Of a stretch of 64,000 nt of DNA, positions 59,696 to 64,000 are shown piece after piece. The DNA comes from Chalara sp. BL73 (taxonomy: Eukaryota > Ascomycota > Leotiomycetes > Helotiales). The notes beneath the pieces are model-generated. The model did not search any database. It was given only the letters and a program-made list of their open reading frames with translations, and was not told the DNA's origin. The position numbers and the translations under genes were made by a program. Position 1 is the stretch's first letter; every line of letters begins with the position of its first letter. Where the stretch lies: assembly GCA_918026815.1 (NCBI GenBank), contig CAKJVC010000003.1, positions 248,001-312,000 of the forward strand, in the 5' to 3' direction.

Positions 59696-60543
59696 CTATC
59701 TAGTCTACACTAACTATAGCTTCAGATGAGTAAAAAAATTAATCATGTCTTAATGTTGCATCTTAATCTTACACAATTTTTTTTTTTGGAAAGCAGAAAT
59801 TAAGATTTAAGAAATCAAATTCAGGAAATTACATATCCGATTCCGATAACGCCTTCTTCAATTTTAACATTGCACTTTAGTACACATAGTAATAGATAAC
59901 CCCAACCTCTCGCTACTATTTAACTCACTTACGCTACTGAAACAAGCCAACTTGCTAAAACATTAAGCCTGATACTAGTGCGCCAAGAACTACTTCGAGA
60001 AATTTTCCTCTAAATGGGAAATGGAGTTAAGTGTTATTACTGATTAAAATTGAATGTCATTACCTCGGAATCATTACCTCGACCTATTTTCTAGTATCTA
60101 AATATGTAACCCATTATCGTACTAAAAAACCTTTATTTAAAGTGTAAATTACTACTCCCAGGCCAGACTATTTAATCATCCGCATAACCTTGGTAGATTA
60201 CTACTCTTGGTGAAATAGATTTCCACAGAAAACTGTGCACAAGACTGCGACTTTTCTGTGGAGCTTCACAATGTAAAGACACCCGGCCCGACTTATTCTT
60301 GTAATTTCTCATTCTCTCAAACATTCGTCATAATATTAACCTTCATTATATATAGCTCGAACGGGCACACAGAAATAATCAAAACTAATCCTATATCAAG
60401 TGGGAAAACACAAATTACTTTTGACTACCTAAGAAATAAACTAAGAAAAGTTTACAAGATACATGGATTCCTACATGCACGCCTCTCCCAATAAACCCAA
60501 ACGCCATATATCTCCGAAATCATCACGGAGACCACGAAACCAT

Positions 60544-63500
60544 CTATATTAAATTATCCCCATGATCTGCCGGCATGCTACTCTGCATGCTCACCCTCGA
60601 ATGGTTCTGCAAACTTTCGGGCGTAAAAAGCCGCACCGTTTTTTTCGGCCTCGCAACCAATACTTGCGCCGGACAGACGACGATCTCTTCGTCGCCAGCA
60701 CCATTGTCGTCGCCCTTCTTGACTACCAAAGGGAAGAGCACGATGCGAACGGTGGCGCTTTGTTCTTCAAGTGCCTCGTTGGAGACACTTTCTCCGCTCC
60801 GCTCATTCATTAGTGCTGCATTGAATGAGACTTTACTGGCTAGGTCGCCGTTGGCATCGTATTCTGGCTGCAGAGGTGGAAGCATCATGTATTCCGCACG
60901 TTGAGTACGCATCTCAATTGAGAGTTCCACCGCTGCTTTCATGACCCTGATTAGTTGTTCCTGAATCTGCTCCTCGAGGTGACTAGGCGGTGGGAGGATC
61001 TCGGTCAATGTCTCCATGACTACATTCACCACGGCCAAAGTATCTTGCTCTCTTTGTTCAATGAAAGCCTTTCGTTTAGACAGAAGCGTAAGCGTCGTTG
61101 CGCGCCATTGATGAACGGCAGACGCTGGCCCAACTTCCAATAGTATCTTCTCCAGCGACTTGAGCTTCTGCCGCTGCTCTCTGTCCATGCCAAATAAGTA
61201 CCGTGTGAAGACGTACTCCCATATCATGGTCATTGTCATTGACATGAAGACGTCTCTTCTCTTGACTCTATCCGCAAGATAATTATCGACATCAGACCCG
61301 TCTAGGATGGCATTGTCTAGACGGTCGATGATCTTGTCATTGTTGATTTCTTTGGTAAGTCTGCAAGCTCTCATATCAGAGAACTTTGAGAATCGAAGAA
61401 CCCATTGCTGAACATGTTGGCACAATTGCTGGCATGCGGTATCAAAGTAATCTTCGTCTCGAATGGTGAGAAAGGCAAGATTGTCAGGCTTCGATGCTAA
61501 GATCTGTCGTTGCATAGTCCTGATTTGTTCCTTGGCCGCATCCAATTCTGCCCGCAACCGTTCGATTTCCTGGTCCTTCCCTTCCATCAAACCTTGCACC
61601 TCATTTCTCACTATCCCTTCCATACCAGACGACAAGTTCTCATGTGTAGCGCGGAGCTCCTGCAGCTCTCGAGTTGCTTGAGTATGCTGCGCCTCCAGCT
61701 GTCCATATCGATCATTATGCTGATTCCCCAATGTAATATTCGCACTTGTGAGACCATCATTGACTTCACTGAGCCTTGTAACTTCCTTTTGTAACCAGTC
61801 AAGTGTTCGTTTGAGAGTATCAATTTCGGCATCGCGTTCCACTAAGGTTGAAGATGCATGTTGGGTTGATTGCAACGCATGCTCGGCTTGTGCTTTTGCT
61901 TCAGTGAGCATGCGATTATCTGCTGCTAATTGTTCTAACTTGGATTCCAGATCGAGGACTTGCATGCTCTGGCGTCGGCGCATACTATGGGGTCGAGTGG
62001 GTGACCGTGGTGAGCCCATGCGGCCTTCGCCAAAGCCATCCTGTAAATTCATTAGTATTGATCGATCATTAAAAGTCGCTTCTAGCTTGACTCACATAGA
62101 CGTCAGCCATGTCTTTCGCCCGGACTCGACCCTCGTTTGCAGTTGGGTTCGCAACGTTGACTTGGGCAGCATTGATCGCAGCAAGTTCAGCTTCTTTAGC
62201 GAGGTTGGGGCTGCTGTGTTGGCTGAGTGACCTTAGGTCCCCACTTTTCCGATCACTACGGCGGAGTGGGGGTGTGCCTGTTGAACGATTGCTAATCACA
62301 CTCTCTGGCCGAAGGTCTGGCGTCCGAAGTCGATTGATATTTGGAGATGAGCGGTTGCTTCCAACACTTCCCGGGCGTTGTTCTCGACTTGATTGACGAG
62401 CAGCGGCGAATCCTAAGGCGGCTCCTCCAAGGATTGCACCAGCTGCTATTGAAGACTCGTTGAAGCTGCTGGGTCTCTCAGCTGGTGGTGGCCTTTGTGG
62501 CGTAGAAAGCTCTTTGTATTTGTCCTCCTTGGGCTTCTGGGATCGTTGGATATCGGGAGATTCAATGCGCTTGACCCATTGCTGTACGAGACTCTCACCT
62601 TTCGGGGTGGCAGAGCGGTGAATGGTCTGTGTCCTATGCAGTTCAACAGGTTTGTCGTCTTTGGCAGCAAGTTTTTGAGATTGAAGCAGGTTAAGGTCGC
62701 TGGATGGATCGTGAGAATGTCTTTCCGACTTATAACTGTTTCTGGCTTCGTTATTCTGGGGGCTTATCGTTCGAGATTTACTCAATGGTGACTTTCGTAA
62801 TTCGACAGCTGGCGATTTCTCCAGGCTTGAATGTAGACGTTTCTCGTTAGAGCGGGGTGATGCGTGACTGTCAAACTCTCTTGGTTCCATGCTCGACTTG
62901 GTCTTTTGCCGTTGCGACTTGTGCAGGTCAACAGTTTCGGACTCCTCGTCTACGGCAGGCCATGACATCCTCGCGAGGGCGTCATCAGAGGTGGAAACGG
63001 GTTCTCGGGACTTATCAGCAGGTGAGAAATCGCGTAGGTGGACACCACTATCTCGAATATGTTCGTGTTGATCCGTGAATCCCTTCTGTAGCGGGATAGG
63101 AGATTCTGTGATGAATGCACTGTCCCGATTGAAATCAACAGAATGGGGGGGTGGTGAAAGTTTGCGTGTGGTCGGCTCTGCTTCCTCTTGTACTGGACTC
63201 TCCTCTCTGACGACAGGTAGGACCGAACCTGCTCGCGATCCTGGGCGTCCATATAAGCTAGCTTTGACTTGGTTCAATTCTTCTGCTATCAGTGCCTCAC
63301 TAGGGTCGTAGTAATCTCTTTCGCCTAAACTTCTGTATGATGCTAGCTCTGGTAATTTGGCATGGTGTTGTTCTAGGCCTGCAATGAGATTTCGTTCATC
63401 ACTGTCTCTAGAAATATCTTTCGCATGGAAGATGTCTGGTGGTGATTGCTCTTTGGTAACCTGGACATTTTCAGACTGTTGTGGAGCAGAAACGACATTC

Positions 63501-64000
63501 GAATTTGGATCTATAGACATGGTTTCATCGACAGGAAGATGCTCTGTTTGAATGTCACGATTCTGTAGTGCAGGACTTTCTTCGTGGTCCACTGCTGGTT
63601 CGCCTCTTTGAGGAGACCAGAAATCATCTTGTTCGGGTTCATCTTCGGTGCCCTTGGTCTCCTGAAGTGCCGCTGGTTTAGCACCTTCCCAAAGCACAGG
63701 ATCGTCAAATATGTCATCATCTTGGGGCGTCCGTCGATCAATGCTCTTCTTTCGCTTCTCTTTCTTTGACAACTTCTTTGAAACAGGAGGCTTGGCGGCT
63801 TCCTCAGGCGTGGAGGAATTTTCTACGTTGCGACTAGCAGTAATGGCAGCACTGACAAGTGCAGCTGCTGCAGCTGCTACTACTGCTGGCTTAATTGATG
63901 GTTCTCCGCTATCTTTCTTTGGGGTTACGGTAACTGGAGAGCGTAGTGAAGAAGCCTGGGCTGAGTCTTTTTTCTTGCCTTTTTTGCCCTTCTTTGTAGG
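60544..64000 (-). CDS. involucrin-repeat-type protein, C-terminal part (runs off the window)
   Basis: Exons 62096 to beyond 64000 and 60544-62040, joined over a 55-base intron (ADVY/DGFGEG). The frame is open to the right edge, so the N-terminus lies outside; 1133 aa are visible. The upstream part is disordered and charged, with Lys-rich runs (KKGKKGKKKD, KKEKRKKS), an Ala-rich hydrophobic patch (AAAAAALVSAAITA), repeated acidic and Ser/Pro units, and a Gly/Ala segment (AAGAILGGAALGFAAA). The C-terminal part has a coiled coil (LDLESKLEQLAADNRMLTEA) and a conserved globular end. Large fungal proteins of this kind are called involucrin repeat proteins; function is not known to me. Base use is again like the core region. 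Confidence 0.8.

Larger units (their letters stand above)
57119..60543. other. AT-rich, gene-poor stretch with repeat relics
   Basis: No supported gene. It holds 5S-like fragments and a GC-richer island at 59,010-59,470 with a hairpin at its left edge. Open frames (59,074-59,394 and others) have non-ATG starts or biased composition. Confidence 0.45.

Overview
This is a nuclear window from a filamentous ascomycete, most likely a Leotiomycete (inferred from gene content and protein wording; not proven). The signs are many short GT-AG introns of about 45-100 bases, fungal orthologues throughout (CDC14, 14-3-3, EAF6, NUC-1-type bHLH, Crt10, involucrin-repeat protein), and families limited to fungi (DUF1996, UstYa). 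No bacterial features, CRISPR arrays or convincing tRNA genes were seen. Exon joins were worked out by hand from reading frame, splice sites and protein continuity. Joins I could not close are flagged. Starts shown as Met in raw six-frame translations are sometimes GTG or TTG, so each start used here was checked for a real ATG. Region 1, about 0.4-42 kb, is a conserved core. In order it holds: an STK16/ENV7 kinase, a coiled-coil protein, translation factor eIF4A, an F-box/JmjC protein, NuA4 subunit EAF6, a Laa2/aftiphilin-like clathrin accessory protein, nucleoporin NSP1, the mitochondrial ATPase inhibitor IF1, 14-3-3, CDC14 phosphatase, the KEOPS subunit Pcc1, a kelch-type membrane protein, a Pho4/NUC-1-type bHLH regulator, a Crt10-like protein and an ammonium permease. 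Several pairs are divergent and share a promoter region (eIF4A/JmjC, Laa2/NSP1, IF1/14-3-3, CDC14/Pcc1, Crt10/permease). The spacer before the permease holds four GATAAG cores within 179 bases and a strong potential G-quadruplex, consistent with nitrogen control. Region 2, about 42-60.5 kb, is an AT-rich, gene-poor accessory block full of broken genes: a shattered small secreted-protein gene, a nonsense-interrupted gene, a frameshifted kinase-like fragment and a P450 pseudogene lacking its heme-binding end. Among them sit two inverted DUF1996 secreted-protein paralogues and one UstYa-family gene. Four premature stops in two pseudogenes each fit a CAG/CAA to TAG/TAA change, and fragments resembling 5S rRNA differ from each other mainly by transitions. 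Both patterns are what repeat-induced point mutation (RIP) produces. UstYa-type enzymes work with P450s and other partners on ribosomal peptides and related metabolites, so this block may be a decayed biosynthetic or effector locus; that is inference. Region 3, 60.5-64 kb, returns to conserved sequence with the C-terminal part of a large involucrin-repeat protein running off the right edge.
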